Shown in pieces: positions 44,307 to 53,509 of a stretch of 64,000 nucleotides of DNA (its first letter is position 1; the number at the start of each line of letters is the position of its first letter). This DNA is from Porticoccaceae bacterium LTM1 (GTDB lineage Bacteria > Pseudomonadota > Gammaproteobacteria > Pseudomonadales > Porticoccaceae). Where the stretch lies: contig CP127080.1 in NCBI GenBank assembly GCA_030252795.1, positions 414,536 through 478,535 on the forward strand, written 5' to 3'. The notes under the pieces were generated by a model. That model did not search any database. It was not told where the DNA came from and saw only the letters and a program-made list of their open reading frames with translations. A program made the translations under genes and the position numbers.

Positions 44307-45245
44307 TTAATTTGAGCAAGCGGCAGTTTTTGCCTGCGCCACTTTGGAACCGTTGTTGCGATTCAGTTTTCCGGTAATGAAGTTGCCGGCGTCAATCAGC
44401 TTGTCGAGATCAATGCCGTGCTCAATACCGAGGCCATTCAGCAGGTAGACCACATCTTCGGTGGCGACGTTGCCGGAGGCCCCTTTGGCGTATGGGCAAC
44501 CACCCAATCCCGCCACTGAGCTGTCCACCACGCTGACACCCATTTGCAGGGCAGCGTAGATATTGGCGACTGCCTGACCGTAGGTGTCGTGCAGGTGAAC
44601 TGCCAGATGTTCAACAGGAACATCCTGCGCACAGGCCGCAATCAAGCGCTGGATTTTAGCGGGTGTGCCGACGCCGATGGTATCACCCAGAGATATCTCG
44701 TAGCAGCCCATTGCGTAAAGTGCTGTTGACACTTCACGCACCTTTTCCGGGTCCACATCGCCTTCGTACGGGCAGCCTGCCACGCAGGAGACATATCCAC
44801 GCACCGGTAGGTTGTGGGCCTTGGCTGCTTCCATAATCGGCTTGAAGCGTTCCAGGCTTTCTTCGATGGAGCAGTTGATGTTTTTCTGGCTGAATGATTC
44901 GGATGCAGCGGCAAAAATTGCCACTTCGGTGACGCCAACTTCAACCGCTCGCTCAAAGCCAATCATGTTTGGGGTGAGTGCGGCGTAAGTGACACCGTCC
45001 TTGCGTTTGAAACCGCGAAATACGTCTTCACTGCCGGCCATCTGCGGAACCCATTTCGGATTCACAAAACTGCCCGCTTCGATGTAGCCGAGGCCGGCGT
45101 CTGTAAGGCGGTCAATCAATTCGATTTTGGTGGCGGCATCAATGGGCTGTTTTTCGTTTTGCAGGCCATCGCGGGGGCCGACTTCGACGATTTTTACGTG
45201 GGTAGGGAGCCCGGCGCTTGGTAAGTTGGTTGTTTGGTGTGTCAT
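44307..45245 (-). CDS. mvaB: hydroxymethylglutaryl-CoA lyase
   Basis: Cleaves HMG-CoA to acetoacetate and acetyl-CoA, the last step of leucine and isovalerate breakdown. 312 residues from MTHQTTN. TIM-barrel HMGL signature: [13 protein letters not shown] near the N-terminus (catalytic Arg and Asp), [30 protein letters not shown] and the glycine-rich catalytic-Cys loop [21 protein letters not shown]. The reverse-strand region before it holds one of the heptamer-repeat elements. Confidence 0.96.
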   Translation of the reverse strand: MTHQTTNLPSAGLPTHVKIVEVGPRDGLQNEKQPIDAATKIELIDRLTDAGLGYIEAGSFVNPKWVPQMAGSEDVFRGFKRKDGVTYAALTPNMIGFERAVEVGVTEVAIFAAASESFSQKNINCSIEESLERFKPIMEAAKAHNLPVRGYVSCVAGCPYEGDVDPEKVREVSTALYAMGCYEISLGDTIGVGTPAKIQRLIAACAQDVPVEHLAVHLHDTYGQAVANIYAALQMGVSVVDSSVAGLGGCPYAKGASGNVATEDVVYLLNGLGIEHGIDLDKLIDAGNFITGKLNRNNGSKVAQAKTAACSN

Positions 45246-45267
45246 ATTTCTTTGCTCTGTTTGAAAG

Positions 45268-45452
45268 GTCGCACGTCGCATGTCTGACGTCGCACGCTAA
45301 AAACCAACATGGCTTTGTCATTCCCACGGAAGTGGGAAGCCACCTGGTTACTTCGTCAGTTATATAGATCCCCGCCTACGCTGGGATGACCCCTACTTTT
45401 TGACAAAGGAACCGGATTTTAGCGTGCGACGTGCGACGTCAAGCGTGCGACC
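45268..45452. repeat. heptamer-armed inverted-repeat element 1, with nested palindrome
   Basis: Arms at 45268-45303 and 45417-45452 are made of GTCGCAC-type 7-bp repeats ending GCTAAAA, in opposite orientation. The central part differs from the other copies because it contains a palindrome of another family at 45317-45390. It occupies the mvaB-liuD gap. Confidence 0.9.
45317..45390. repeat. palindrome nested inside element 1
   Basis: GTCATTCCCACGGAAGTGGG at the left and CCGCCTACGCTGGGATGAC at the right; diverged member of the family at 4875-4951 and 44233-44298. Confidence 0.75.
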
Positions 45453-45453
45453 A

Positions 45454-47454
45454 CTAATTCAATACTTCAAAAGCCAGCAGCTCACTACCACCATCAACCA
45501 GATCCCCTGGTTGATAGTAGAACTCCGTTACTTTACCCGCTGCCGGGGCGCGAATAGTGTGTTCCATTTTCATCGCTTCCATCACCAGCAGTGGTGTGTC
45601 GGCTTCCACTTCAGTGCCGACTTCGGCCAGCAGGGTCACTATGGTGCCATTCATCGGGGCGGTCAGGCCACCTGTTGCGGCACTGCTGTCTGCGTCACCT
45701 AGATCCGGTTTAGCGATTGAGAAGTGCAGTGCCTCATCGGCGGTAAACAAGGTGAAGATCCCGTCGTGTTCAGCGGCAGTAAGGCGCTGGCGGTAGCCGT
45801 CGATATCTGCGTACAGATCATTTCCGTTAAGTTCGCCCGCAGCCAACAGTGACTGTTCGCCAATGCGAATCATATAGCGGCTGGCACCACGTTGTTCCAC
45901 CACAACGGCGTGAATCTGGCCATTGAGATCAATGTTGAGCGAGTGGCGATGTGCCTCGTTCAAGCGCCAGGCACTTGGGTCGTGCCAGGGCGAGTGCGGG
46001 TCATTACTGCCATGGGCTTTCTGCGCTGCCTGCTGTTGCTGCTTGAGCACCAGATAGAGGGCGGTCAGCGGCAGATGCTGTTCACTGTTACTGTCTCCGG
46101 TGTGGAAAATCGCATCTTGGTGTTTCTCGATAAATCCGGTGTCCAGATCGGCATCGCGGAACGCTTTGGTGCTGGCCAGGTTATAGAGAAACTCGGTGTT
46201 GGTCACCATGCCGCTGATTCGGTACTCCGAGAGGGCGCGGGTCAGGCGGCTGAGTGCACGATCGCGGTTTTCGTCCCAGACAATCAGTTTTGCAATCATC
46301 GGGTCATAGAAGACGCTCACTTCATCGCCCTGCAGTACACCGGTATCGACGCGTACATGGTCGCTTTCGGCAGGTGGCTGCAGGTAGGTGAGGGTGCCAG
46401 TCACTGGCAGGAAATCGTTGTCCGGATCCTCGGCGTAAATGCGTGCTTCAAAGGCGTGGCCATTGATTTGCAATTCGCTCTGTTGCAACGGTAATTTTTC
46501 TCCAGCGGCAACTCGCAGCTGCCACTCGACAAGATCCTGTCCGGTAATCATTTCGGTCACCGGGTGCTCTACCTGCAGACGGGTGTTCATCTCCATAAAG
46601 TAGAACGAACCGTCCACATCCAGCAGGAATTCGACGGTGCCAGCACCCTGGTAATTTATCGCCTGGGCAGCGCGTACTGCCGCATCACCCATTTGGGCGC
46701 GCAGCTCTTCGGTCATGCCTGGAGCTGGCGCTTCTTCGATAACTTTCTGGTGGCGGCGCTGCACGGAGCAGTCACGCTCAAACAGGTAGACTGCGTCGCC
46801 GTGGTTGTCGCAAAACACCTGAATTTCCACGTGACGCGGCTGGGTGAGGTATTTTTCCACCAGCATCTTGTCGTCGCCAAAAGCGTTCATCGCTTCGCGT
46901 TTGGCGGCAGCCAATGCCTCGTCAAACTCCTTGGCACTCCATACCTGGCGCATACCTTTACCACCACCACCGGCGGCAGCTTTCAGCAGTACCGGGTAGC
47001 CCATTTCGTCGGAGGTCTTGCGCAGGATTTCCGGGTTCTGGTCTTCGCCGTGGTAGCCGGGCACCAGCGGTACCTGGGCTTTCTCCATAATGGATTTTGC
47101 GGCGGACTTGGAGCCCATCGCTTCAATGGCCTCAATCGGCGGGCCGATAAACACGATGTTATTGGCGTCACAGAGTTTGCAGAATTCGGAGTTTTCCGAC
47201 AGGAAACCATAGCCCGGGTGAATCGCTTGGGCACCGGTTTTCAGTGCCGCTTCAACCACCACGTCGCCGCGCAAATAGGAGTCCCGCGGCGCAGAGCCGC
47301 CAATGTGAACCGCTTCATCCGCCATGGCCACATGCAGGGCATTGCGGTCCGCGTCGGAGTACAGCGCGACGGTTTTGATGCCGAGCTTGCGCGCGGTCTT
47401 GATGATTCGACAGGCGATTTCGCCGCGGTTGGCGATTAATATTTTGTTGAACAT
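45454..47454 (-). CDS. liuD: methylcrotonyl-CoA carboxylase, biotin-carrying alpha subunit
   Basis: Biotin carboxylase plus biotin carrier, 666 residues; carboxylates 3-methylcrotonyl-CoA to 3-methylglutaconyl-CoA together with LiuB. The N-terminus IANRGEIACRIIKTARKLG starts the biotin carboxylase domain, with ATP-grasp motifs KAAAGGGGKGMR and FMEMNTRLQVEHPVTE. The C-terminal biotinyl domain has VMEAMKMEHTI, its Lys carrying biotin. Alternative names mccA/accA-type; the liu context decides the substrate. Confidence 0.96.
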   Translation of the reverse strand: MFNKILIANRGEIACRIIKTARKLGIKTVALYSDADRNALHVAMADEAVHIGGSAPRDSYLRGDVVVEAALKTGAQAIHPGYGFLSENSEFCKLCDANNIVFIGPPIEAIEAMGSKSAAKSIMEKAQVPLVPGYHGEDQNPEILRKTSDEMGYPVLLKAAAGGGGKGMRQVWSAKEFDEALAAAKREAMNAFGDDKMLVEKYLTQPRHVEIQVFCDNHGDAVYLFERDCSVQRRHQKVIEEAPAPGMTEELRAQMGDAAVRAAQAINYQGAGTVEFLLDVDGSFYFMEMNTRLQVEHPVTEMITGQDLVEWQLRVAAGEKLPLQQSELQINGHAFEARIYAEDPDNDFLPVTGTLTYLQPPAESDHVRVDTGVLQGDEVSVFYDPMIAKLIVWDENRDRALSRLTRALSEYRISGMVTNTEFLYNLASTKAFRDADLDTGFIEKHQDAIFHTGDSNSEQHLPLTALYLVLKQQQQAAQKAHGSNDPHSPWHDPSAWRLNEAHRHSLNIDLNGQIHAVVVEQRGASRYMIRIGEQSLLAAGELNGNDLYADIDGYRQRLTAAEHDGIFTLFTADEALHFSIAKPDLGDADSSAATGGLTAPMNGTIVTLLAEVGTEVEADTPLLVMEAMKMEHTIRAPAAGKVTEFYYQPGDLVDGGSELLAFEVLN

Positions 47455-47491
47455 AGTGCTAACTAGCTCGCTGTTGAGTTCTTAAGTTAGG

Positions 47492-47653
47492 GTCGCACGT
47501 CGCACGTCTGACGTCGCACGCTAAAAGCAGCCCGTAGCCTAAAATAAATCGTTCTTTACACTTACAATTGGCGTTCTGCATTAGCAGAGTTCACCGTAAT
47601 TTTTGCGAGCAGTTTGGTTTTAGCGTGCGACGTGCGACGTCAGACGTGCGACC
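47492..47653. repeat. heptamer-armed inverted-repeat element 2 (162 bp)
   Basis: Arms 47492-47526 and 47618-47653 of GTCGCAC/GTCTGAC repeats ending GCTAAAA; AT-rich centre of about 90 bp. Lies in the liuD-liuC gap. Same length as element 3 and with traces of similarity in the centre. Confidence 0.92.
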
Positions 47654-47669
47654 AAACAAGCTCAAATTA

Positions 47670-48467
47670 TTAATCTGAAGACTGCTGCCAACTGGGTTTC
47701 CGTTTCTCAAGAAACGCCTGCAGCCCTTCCTGTCCCTCTTCAGAAACCCGAATCGCGGCGATCTGTTCACTGGTGTATTCCATCAGTTCACCGCTGAATT
47801 CTTTGTTTGCTACGTTAAATACCAGTTGCTTGGCGGCGCGAATTGCTTGCGGGCTATTGGCGAGCAAGCTGTCTACCATCCATTCCAGCTCGGTATCGAG
47901 ATCCTCTTCATCCACTACCTTGCTGAGCAGGTTGAGTTGCAAGGCTGTTTTTGCGTCAAAGCGTTCGGCGGTGGTGAACAGTCGACGCGCGGCACGTTGG
48001 CCGATAGCGTTAATTACGTACGGTGAAATTGTGGCCGGGATCAGGCCGATCTTCACCTCGCTCAGACAGAAGCTGGCACGAGTGGAACCGACTGCCATAT
48101 CACAACAGCTTACCAATCCGACTGCACCGCCAAAAGCGGCACCCTGTACTCGTGCGATGGTGGGCTGGGGCATGTAGTTGAGCTTGCGTAACATTTCCGC
48201 CAGTGCGGTGGCGTCGCGCAGATTCTCGTCATAGCTGTAGGTTGCCATGCGCTTCATCCAGCCGAGATCGGCACCGGCAGAAAAGCTGCGCCCTTCGGCG
48301 GCCAGAATTACTACGCGAACGTCGTCGTTTTCGGCCAGCGCGGCGAATTGGCGGTCCAGTTCGGCGATGATCACATCGTCAAAAGCGTTGTGTTTGTCGG
48401 CGTTGTTGAGGGTGACAGTTGCCACCCCGCGGGAGTCGATTTGTACTTTTACTTTGTCAGTGCTCAT
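47670..48467 (-). CDS. liuC: methylglutaconyl-CoA hydratase
   Basis: Enoyl-CoA hydratase/isomerase family, 265 residues from MSTDKVK (GGAG 8 bp upstream). Hydrates 3-methylglutaconyl-CoA to HMG-CoA. Crotonase features: ATVTLNNADKHNAFDD, EGRSFSAGADLGWMKRM (oxyanion hole) and VQGAAFGGAVGLVSCCDMAVG with SFCLSEVKIGLIPATISPYV. Function assigned from operon position between the two carboxylase subunits. Confidence 0.94.
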   Translation of the reverse strand: MSTDKVKVQIDSRGVATVTLNNADKHNAFDDVIIAELDRQFAALAENDDVRVVILAAEGRSFSAGADLGWMKRMATYSYDENLRDATALAEMLRKLNYMPQPTIARVQGAAFGGAVGLVSCCDMAVGSTRASFCLSEVKIGLIPATISPYVINAIGQRAARRLFTTAERFDAKTALQLNLLSKVVDEEDLDTELEWMVDSLLANSPQAIRAAKQLVFNVANKEFSGELMEYTSEQIAAIRVSEEGQEGLQAFLEKRKPSWQQSSD

Positions 48468-48489
48468 GGGTCGCACTCCGTAGTTTTGG

Positions 48490-48651
48490 GTCGCACGTCG
48501 CACGTCTGACGTCGCACGCTAAAAGCGGCCCTTCGATTCAAAATAATGTGTATTTTGCTTCTGGTTCAGCAACCTAAATGAACAGGGTATCTTGTACTGA
48601 ACTCTTGCGACTTGGTTTTAGCGTGCGACGTGCGACGTCAGACGTGCGACC
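48490..48651. repeat. heptamer-armed inverted-repeat element 3 (162 bp)
   Basis: Arms 48490-48524 and 48616-48651, nearly identical to those of element 2. Lies in the liuC-liuB gap. Confidence 0.92.
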
Positions 48652-48656
48652 AAGCA

Positions 48657-50264
48657 TTACATTCTAAATACCCCAAACTTCGTCTCTTCAATCGGCTTGT
48701 TCAACGTCGCCGAAATTGCCAGTCCCAACACATTGCGGGTTTCAGCCGGGTCGATGACACCGTCGTCCCAGAGACGGGCTGAGGCGTAGTAGGGGTGTCC
48801 CTGTTGTTCGTAATTGTCGATGATAGGCTGCTTGAACTTCGCTTCGTCTTCCTGGCTCCAGGAGTCGCCCTGGGCTTCCAGCTGGTCGCGTTTTACCTGT
48901 GCCAGTACACCGGCAGCCTGTTGGCCGCCCATCACAGAGATGCGGGCATTGGGCCACATAAACATAAAGCGCGGGTCGTAGGCGCGGCCGCACATACCGT
49001 AGTTACCGGCACCAAACGAACCGCCAATCAGTACGGTAAATTTGGGCACCTGGGCGCAAGCCACGGCAGTTACCATCTTGGCTCCGTGCTTGGCGATGCC
49101 GCCTGCTTCGTACTGTTTGCCCACCATAAAGCCGGTGATGTTCTGTAAAAAGACCAGTGGGATTTTGCGCTGTGCACAGAGCTCAACAAAGTGGGCACCT
49201 TTTTCAGCCGACTCGCCAAACAGGATACCGTTGTTGGCAACGATGCCCACCGGGTAGCCGTGAATGCGGGCAAAGCCACACACTAATGTGGTGCCGTAGA
49301 GTGCTTTGAATTCGTCGAATTCGGAGCCGTCCACCACGCGGGCGATGACTTCGCGTACATCGTAAGGCTGACGCGAATCACTTGGGATCACGCCGTAAAT
49401 TTCTTTCGGGTCGTACAGAGGTGCCACCGGTTCAGCCACATCCAGTTGTGCCGGTTTGGTTCTGTTCAGCCGTGATACCGCTTGGCGAGCCAGCTGCAGG
49501 GCGTGGTGATCGTTCTGCGCGTAGTGGTCGGATACCCCTGAGGTGCGGCAGTGCACATCGGCGCCGCCGAGCTCTTCTGCGGAGACCACTTCACCGGTTG
49601 CTGCTTTCACCAATGGCGGGCCGGCCAGAAAGATGGTGCCCTGGTTTTTTACAATGATGGATTCGTCCGCCATTGCCGGCACGTAAGCGCCACCCGCGGT
49701 ACAGGAGCCCATCACCGCAGCGATTTGGGGAATGCTCTTGGCAGACATATTGGCCTGATTGAAAAAGATTCGACCAAAGTGTTCGCGATCCGGGAATACC
49801 TCGTCCTGGCGTGGCAGGTTGGCGCCACCGGAATCCACAAGGTAGATACAGGGCAAATTGTTCTGGTCGGCGATCGCCTGGGCGCGCAGGTGCTTTTTCA
49901 CGGTCAGCGGGTAGTAGGAGCCGCCTTTTACTGTGGCGTCGTTTGCAACGATGATGCACTCCTGCCCGGACACGCGACCAATACCGGTGATAATGCCTGC
50001 TGCCGGTACATAGTCTTCGTAGACTTCCCATGCAGCCAGCTGTGACAGCTCCAGAAACGGTGAACCGGGATCGAGCAGGGCGTTGATGCGGTCGCGGGGT
50101 AACAGTTTGCCACGGGCGACGTGCTTGTCGCGATACTTCTGCCCACCGCCGAGTTTGATTTGTTCGATCTTGGCACACAGGTCGTCGACCTGGGTTTGCA
50201 TGGCTTCGGCGTTGGCGGTGAAGTCAGCAGAGCGGGTGTTGATCTTGGTTTTTATGGTAGCCAA
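48657..50264 (-). CDS. liuB: methylcrotonyl-CoA carboxylase, carboxyltransferase beta subunit
   Basis: Carboxyltransferase subunit partnering LiuD; 535 residues. The TTG at 50264 is preferred as start: GGAG (50273-50276) is 8 bp away, whereas the GTG at 50273 overlaps that ribosome site. The carboxyltransferase domain shows [66 protein letters not shown] and [20 protein letters not shown], and ends FGVFRM like other LiuB proteins. Confidence 0.95.
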   Translation of the reverse strand: MATIKTKINTRSADFTANAEAMQTQVDDLCAKIEQIKLGGGQKYRDKHVARGKLLPRDRINALLDPGSPFLELSQLAAWEVYEDYVPAAGIITGIGRVSGQECIIVANDATVKGGSYYPLTVKKHLRAQAIADQNNLPCIYLVDSGGANLPRQDEVFPDREHFGRIFFNQANMSAKSIPQIAAVMGSCTAGGAYVPAMADESIIVKNQGTIFLAGPPLVKAATGEVVSAEELGGADVHCRTSGVSDHYAQNDHHALQLARQAVSRLNRTKPAQLDVAEPVAPLYDPKEIYGVIPSDSRQPYDVREVIARVVDGSEFDEFKALYGTTLVCGFARIHGYPVGIVANNGILFGESAEKGAHFVELCAQRKIPLVFLQNITGFMVGKQYEAGGIAKHGAKMVTAVACAQVPKFTVLIGGSFGAGNYGMCGRAYDPRFMFMWPNARISVMGGQQAAGVLAQVKRDQLEAQGDSWSQEDEAKFKQPIIDNYEQQGHPYYASARLWDDGVIDPAETRNVLGLAISATLNKPIEETKFGVFRM

Positions 50265-50286
50265 AGTTTGCACTCCGTTTTGTTGG

Positions 50287-50465
50287 GTTGCACGTCTGAC
50301 GCTGCACGTCGCACGCTACAACCATGCACTTTGTAGGTTGGCACTCTTTTTTCTTAAGAGGGGCCGTCAAACAACTTGCCGGTTACCACCTTTCTTGACG
50401 GGTTAAAGCCCGACCTGCATAGGATGGTGCCTTTAGCGTGCGACGTCTGACATGCGACGTGCGAC
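50287..50465. repeat. heptamer-armed inverted-repeat element 4
   Basis: Arms 50287-50321 and 50432-50465 with diverged heptamers (GTTGCAC, GTCTGAC, GCTGCAC, GTCGCAC). The centre is unlike elements 2 and 3. Lies in the liuB-liuA gap. Confidence 0.88.
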
Positions 50466-50471
50466 CAAATC

Positions 50472-51641
50472 TTATTCAGTTTCTTTAAACAATTCTCGGC
50501 CAATCAGCATACGACGAATCTCCGAAGTACCGGCGCCGATCTCGTACAGCTTGGCATCGCGAAGCAGGCGGCCGGTAGGGAATTCGTTAATGTAGCCGTT
50601 TCCGCCCAGTGTCTGGATTGCTTCCAGTGCTACCTGGGTGGCTTTTTCCGCACAATACAGGATGACACCGGCTGCGTCTTTGCGAGATTCCTCACCGCGG
50701 TCGCAGGCTTTGGCTACTGCATACAGGTAGGCGCGACAGGCGTTGAGAGTGGTGTACATATCGGCGATCTTGCCCTGCATCAGCTGGAACTCACCGATAG
50801 AGCGGCCGAACTGTTTGCGGTCGTGAATGTAAGGTACCACGATATCCATGCAGGCTTGCATGATGCCAGTAGGGCCACCGGACAGAACGGTGCGCTCGTA
50901 GTCGAGGCCGCTCATCAGAACTTTAACGCCGTCACCTTCTTTGCCGAGAATGTTCTCTGCCGGTACGCGAGCATCTTCGAATACCAACTCACAGGTATTG
51001 GAGCCGCGCATACCCAGCTTGTCGAGTTTTTGCGCCTGGCTGAATCCCGGGGTGTCGCGCTCAACGATAAAGGCAGTGATACCACGTGATCCGGCTTCCG
51101 GGTCAGTTTTGGCGTAGATCACATAAGTGTGGGCATCCGGACCGTTGGTGATCCACATTTTGTTGCCGTTCAGGATGTAGTGATCGCCGTCTTTCACCGC
51201 GCGGAGCTTCAGGCTCACAACGTCGGAACCGGCATTAGGTTCGGACATTGCCAGCGCACCGATGTGCTCACCGGAACAGAGCTTTGGCAGGTACTTGAGT
51301 TTCTGTTCATGTGAGCCGTTCTTGTGAATCTGGTTCACGCACAGGTTGGAGTGAGCACCGTAGGAAAGTCCGATAGAGGCGGAGGCGCGTGAGATCTCTT
51401 CCATCGCCACTACGTGAGCCAAATAGCCCATGTTGGTGCCGCCGTATTCTTCTGCCACAGTCATGCCTAGCAGGCCCATGTCGCCAAATTTGCGCCACAG
51501 GTCATTGGGGAATTCATTTTTCAGATCGGTCTCTTCGGCGATCGGGGCGATTTCTGCCTGGGCGAATTGGTATACCGCATCGCGCAGCATGTCGATGTCT
51601 TCACCGAGGTCGAAGTTCAGGGTCGGGTAGTAAGTGCTCAT
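50472..51641 (-). CDS. liuA: isovaleryl-CoA dehydrogenase
   Basis: Acyl-CoA dehydrogenase, 389 residues, FAD-dependent; oxidises isovaleryl-CoA to 3-methylcrotonyl-CoA and passes electrons to ETF. Features: [39 protein letters not shown], the Glu of [15 protein letters not shown] at the place of the catalytic base in isovaleryl-CoA dehydrogenases, and [40 protein letters not shown]. First structural gene of the operon after liuR. Confidence 0.96.
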   Translation of the reverse strand: MSTYYPTLNFDLGEDIDMLRDAVYQFAQAEIAPIAEETDLKNEFPNDLWRKFGDMGLLGMTVAEEYGGTNMGYLAHVVAMEEISRASASIGLSYGAHSNLCVNQIHKNGSHEQKLKYLPKLCSGEHIGALAMSEPNAGSDVVSLKLRAVKDGDHYILNGNKMWITNGPDAHTYVIYAKTDPEAGSRGITAFIVERDTPGFSQAQKLDKLGMRGSNTCELVFEDARVPAENILGKEGDGVKVLMSGLDYERTVLSGGPTGIMQACMDIVVPYIHDRKQFGRSIGEFQLMQGKIADMYTTLNACRAYLYAVAKACDRGEESRKDAAGVILYCAEKATQVALEAIQTLGGNGYINEFPTGRLLRDAKLYEIGAGTSEIRRMLIGRELFKETE

Positions 51642-51666
51642 ATTTCTATATCTCAGTGGTTAATTC

Positions 51667-51750
51667 GTGAGACGGGAGATGAAAGATGTGAGATGGTGGG
51701 GCTGAGGAGCGGCCCATCTCCCATCTCACGTCTCTCATCTCTCATTTCTC
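51667..51750. repeat. inverted-repeat element with 7-bp repeats (type 2), entering liuR
   Basis: Left arm GTGAGAC GGGAGAT ... from 51667, right arm of CTCATCT/CTCCCAT-type heptamers from about 51713 to 51750. The right arm includes the last codons and stop of liuR (51735-51737). Same type as 27021-27121. Confidence 0.78.
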
Positions 51751-52121
51751 AATGCTTTCAGGCACAGCTCTTCGGCGTCATCGAGGTCTTTCATTAATAG
51801 CTGAATATCTTCGATTTGTCGTTTCAGTCGTGCGCGCTGTTGTTCAATGCCCACCAGCAGGCTTTTCAGCTGGGTGACATTGCCGTGTTCCGGGTCATAC
51901 ATTTCAATGATGTCGCGACTCTGTTCAAGGGTGAATCCGAGTCGTTTACCACGCAGAATCAGCTTGAGCTTGGTTCTGTCAGCAGTCCGGTAGATGCGGG
52001 TCTGGCCGCGGCGTTGCGGCGAGAGGAGGCCGACCTCTTCGTAGTGGCGAATGGTTCGCGTGGTAACGTCAAACTCTTTAGCCAGGTCAGAGATACTGTA
52101 AGTGGTATTGGCATCGGCCAT
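51735..52121 (-). CDS. liuR: MerR-family regulator of the liu operon
   Basis: 128 residues. MerR DNA-binding domain YSISDLAKEFDVTTRTIRHYEEVGLLSPQR followed by KLILRGKRLGFTLEQSRDIIEMYD and a dimerisation coiled coil. No Cys metal site, as in LiuR-type regulators that sense a CoA intermediate. The 20-bp operator lies 33 bp upstream, indicating self-regulation of the whole liuRABCD-mvaB-scoAB unit. The last codons (N-E-R-stop) are formed by a heptamer repeat arm. Confidence 0.93.
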   Translation of the reverse strand: MADANTTYSISDLAKEFDVTTRTIRHYEEVGLLSPQRRGQTRIYRTADRTKLKLILRGKRLGFTLEQSRDIIEMYDPEHGNVTQLKSLLVGIEQQRARLKRQIEDIQLLMKDLDDAEELCLKALRNER

Positions 52122-52153
52122 GTTGAGTACCGGCAGTGATCATTGAAAGGGTA

Positions 52154-52173
52154 AGTTTACGTTAACGTAAACT
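52154..52173. promoter_or_regulatory. LiuR operator, perfect palindrome
   Basis: AGTTTACGTTAACGTAAACT, a perfect 20-bp palindrome in front of liuR. It has the TTTACGT...ACGTAAA form described for LiuR sites in proteobacteria. MerR regulators bind palindromes between promoter boxes, so it should control the whole downstream operon. Confidence 0.88.
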
Positions 52174-52208
52174 TTGTCTCAAGAGCTGACGATGACCTCA
52201 AAGGAGGG

Positions 52209-53420
52209 CTACTGGCTGATCAGGTAGCGGAACTGTTTCTCCAGCAGTGACTGGTGAGAGCTGGAAAAGGACTCAAGACGGTATAAATCCGAACTCTCCG
52301 ACACCTCTTCGGCTGCGATGACATCCTGCAGTGTGTGGTGAAGGCTGGTGGCGCTGTCCAGCAGGATTTCGTTGCGCTCGGCAAGGCGTGCCAGGCGGAT
52401 CACTTCGCTTTCGCGTTTTTCGCGATCAAAGTCGCCCATCAGTGAGCCCTGCTGGCCGGAATTGCTGAGTCGTACCGCAGCAGAGAGAGCCAGGCCAACT
52501 CCCAGGGATTGGGCGTGACGCTCGGCCAGTTTCAGCAGCAGGTGAACGCTGCAAAGGGCTCTTAACGGATGATCGCCGGATTCGCGATCTCCCGTGAATT
52601 CGATAAACAGGGTTTGCTCGCGACCCGGGCTGCGCTCGCCGTGATAGAGGGTGACGATCTGGGCGAGGTCGTCATCGAGTTGTCGCAACAGTCGCTGGAG
52701 ATTCTCTTTACTCAGTTGTGCTTCCAGCCGGTCGAGGTTTTTGCAGTGCAGAGCCACGGTGGCAATTTGGCGAGTGGGCTCTGAATCCTTTTCGGCTGAT
52801 AAAGATTGGGTGAGAAGTGGGGTCAGGCGATCGGACAGTTGAGTCAATTCGTCACCGCTATTTTCCGCTTCTGCGTCGCTGGGCAAACGGTTGCAGAGAT
52901 TTTTCAGCTGAAGGGATAGGCGGCGACCGGTGATCAGGCTGTGGGCAGATAGGCCCGCTCCAAAAATTAACCAGACAGCAAGAATCCAGTTTAAAGGGGT
53001 GTGGTATCGAGCACTCAGTTCCGCGGTATTGATATCGACACCGGCAAAGGCAGCAGTTTTGTTTTCAATAATCAACGCTTCTCGATAGCGAGTAATTTCT
53101 TCCTGGGGGCGTTCGCTACGGATGCCGCTTTGGGCGATCAGTTTTTCCTGGGGATTGTAAACAGTGGCTCCGGCAACCTCCGCCTTGGCTACCAGCTGAT
53201 CTACACTGACCTGCAGACTGACCAGATCATTGTGGATAATTGGCTGGCGAATACTCTGTGCTAATTGAGCTGCCAGTGCATTGCCCAGACGCTGCCCTTC
53301 ATTTTTCGCAAGCTGATCGGCTTGCCAGCTTCCCAGTATATAAATCAGCAGCCCGGCAACCAGCACAAGAGAAATGGTGGTCAGTGGCAAGCGCAGTGCG
53401 TAGGTATTGGGAATAGCCAT
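52209..53420 (-). CDS. AhpA/YtjB-like membrane protein fused to a cyclase-like domain
   Basis: 403 residues from MAIPNTY (an upstream ATG at 53450 lacks a ribosome site). The membrane helices near 12-32 and 143-163 surround a periplasmic domain of about 110 residues (QVSVDQLVAKAEVAGATVYNPQEKLIAQSG), matching the AhpA/Smp family, which sits divergent from serB in many gammaproteobacteria, as here. The cytoplasmic C-terminus (about 220-380) looks like a degenerate class III nucleotidyl-cyclase fold (ATVALHCKNLDRLEAQLS, GVGLALSAAVRLSNSGQQGSLMGD, RLARLAERNEILLDS). The metal-binding aspartates are not obvious, so activity is doubtful. Confidence 0.78.
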   Translation of the reverse strand: MAIPNTYALRLPLTTISLVLVAGLLIYILGSWQADQLAKNEGQRLGNALAAQLAQSIRQPIIHNDLVSLQVSVDQLVAKAEVAGATVYNPQEKLIAQSGIRSERPQEEITRYREALIIENKTAAFAGVDINTAELSARYHTPLNWILAVWLIFGAGLSAHSLITGRRLSLQLKNLCNRLPSDAEAENSGDELTQLSDRLTPLLTQSLSAEKDSEPTRQIATVALHCKNLDRLEAQLSKENLQRLLRQLDDDLAQIVTLYHGERSPGREQTLFIEFTGDRESGDHPLRALCSVHLLLKLAERHAQSLGVGLALSAAVRLSNSGQQGSLMGDFDREKRESEVIRLARLAERNEILLDSATSLHHTLQDVIAAEEVSESSDLYRLESFSSSHQSLLEKQFRYLISQ

Positions 53421-53509
53421 TGTGGATCCGTTTATGCAAATTGGTGCCATTCTATCGTAGAATTCACCTGGGTTTGTGAAAAATCCATCGACGATTCGGG
53501 GATGAAAAA

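Noticed and set aside
46564-47439. 291-residue reading frame opposite liuD
   Set aside because: Antisense shadow of the biotin carboxylase domain.
45268-50465. CRISPR array as explanation of the regular repeats in the liu region
   Set aside because: The repeats are inverted pairs kilobases apart with genes between them, not direct repeats with short equal spacers; no cas genes are present.
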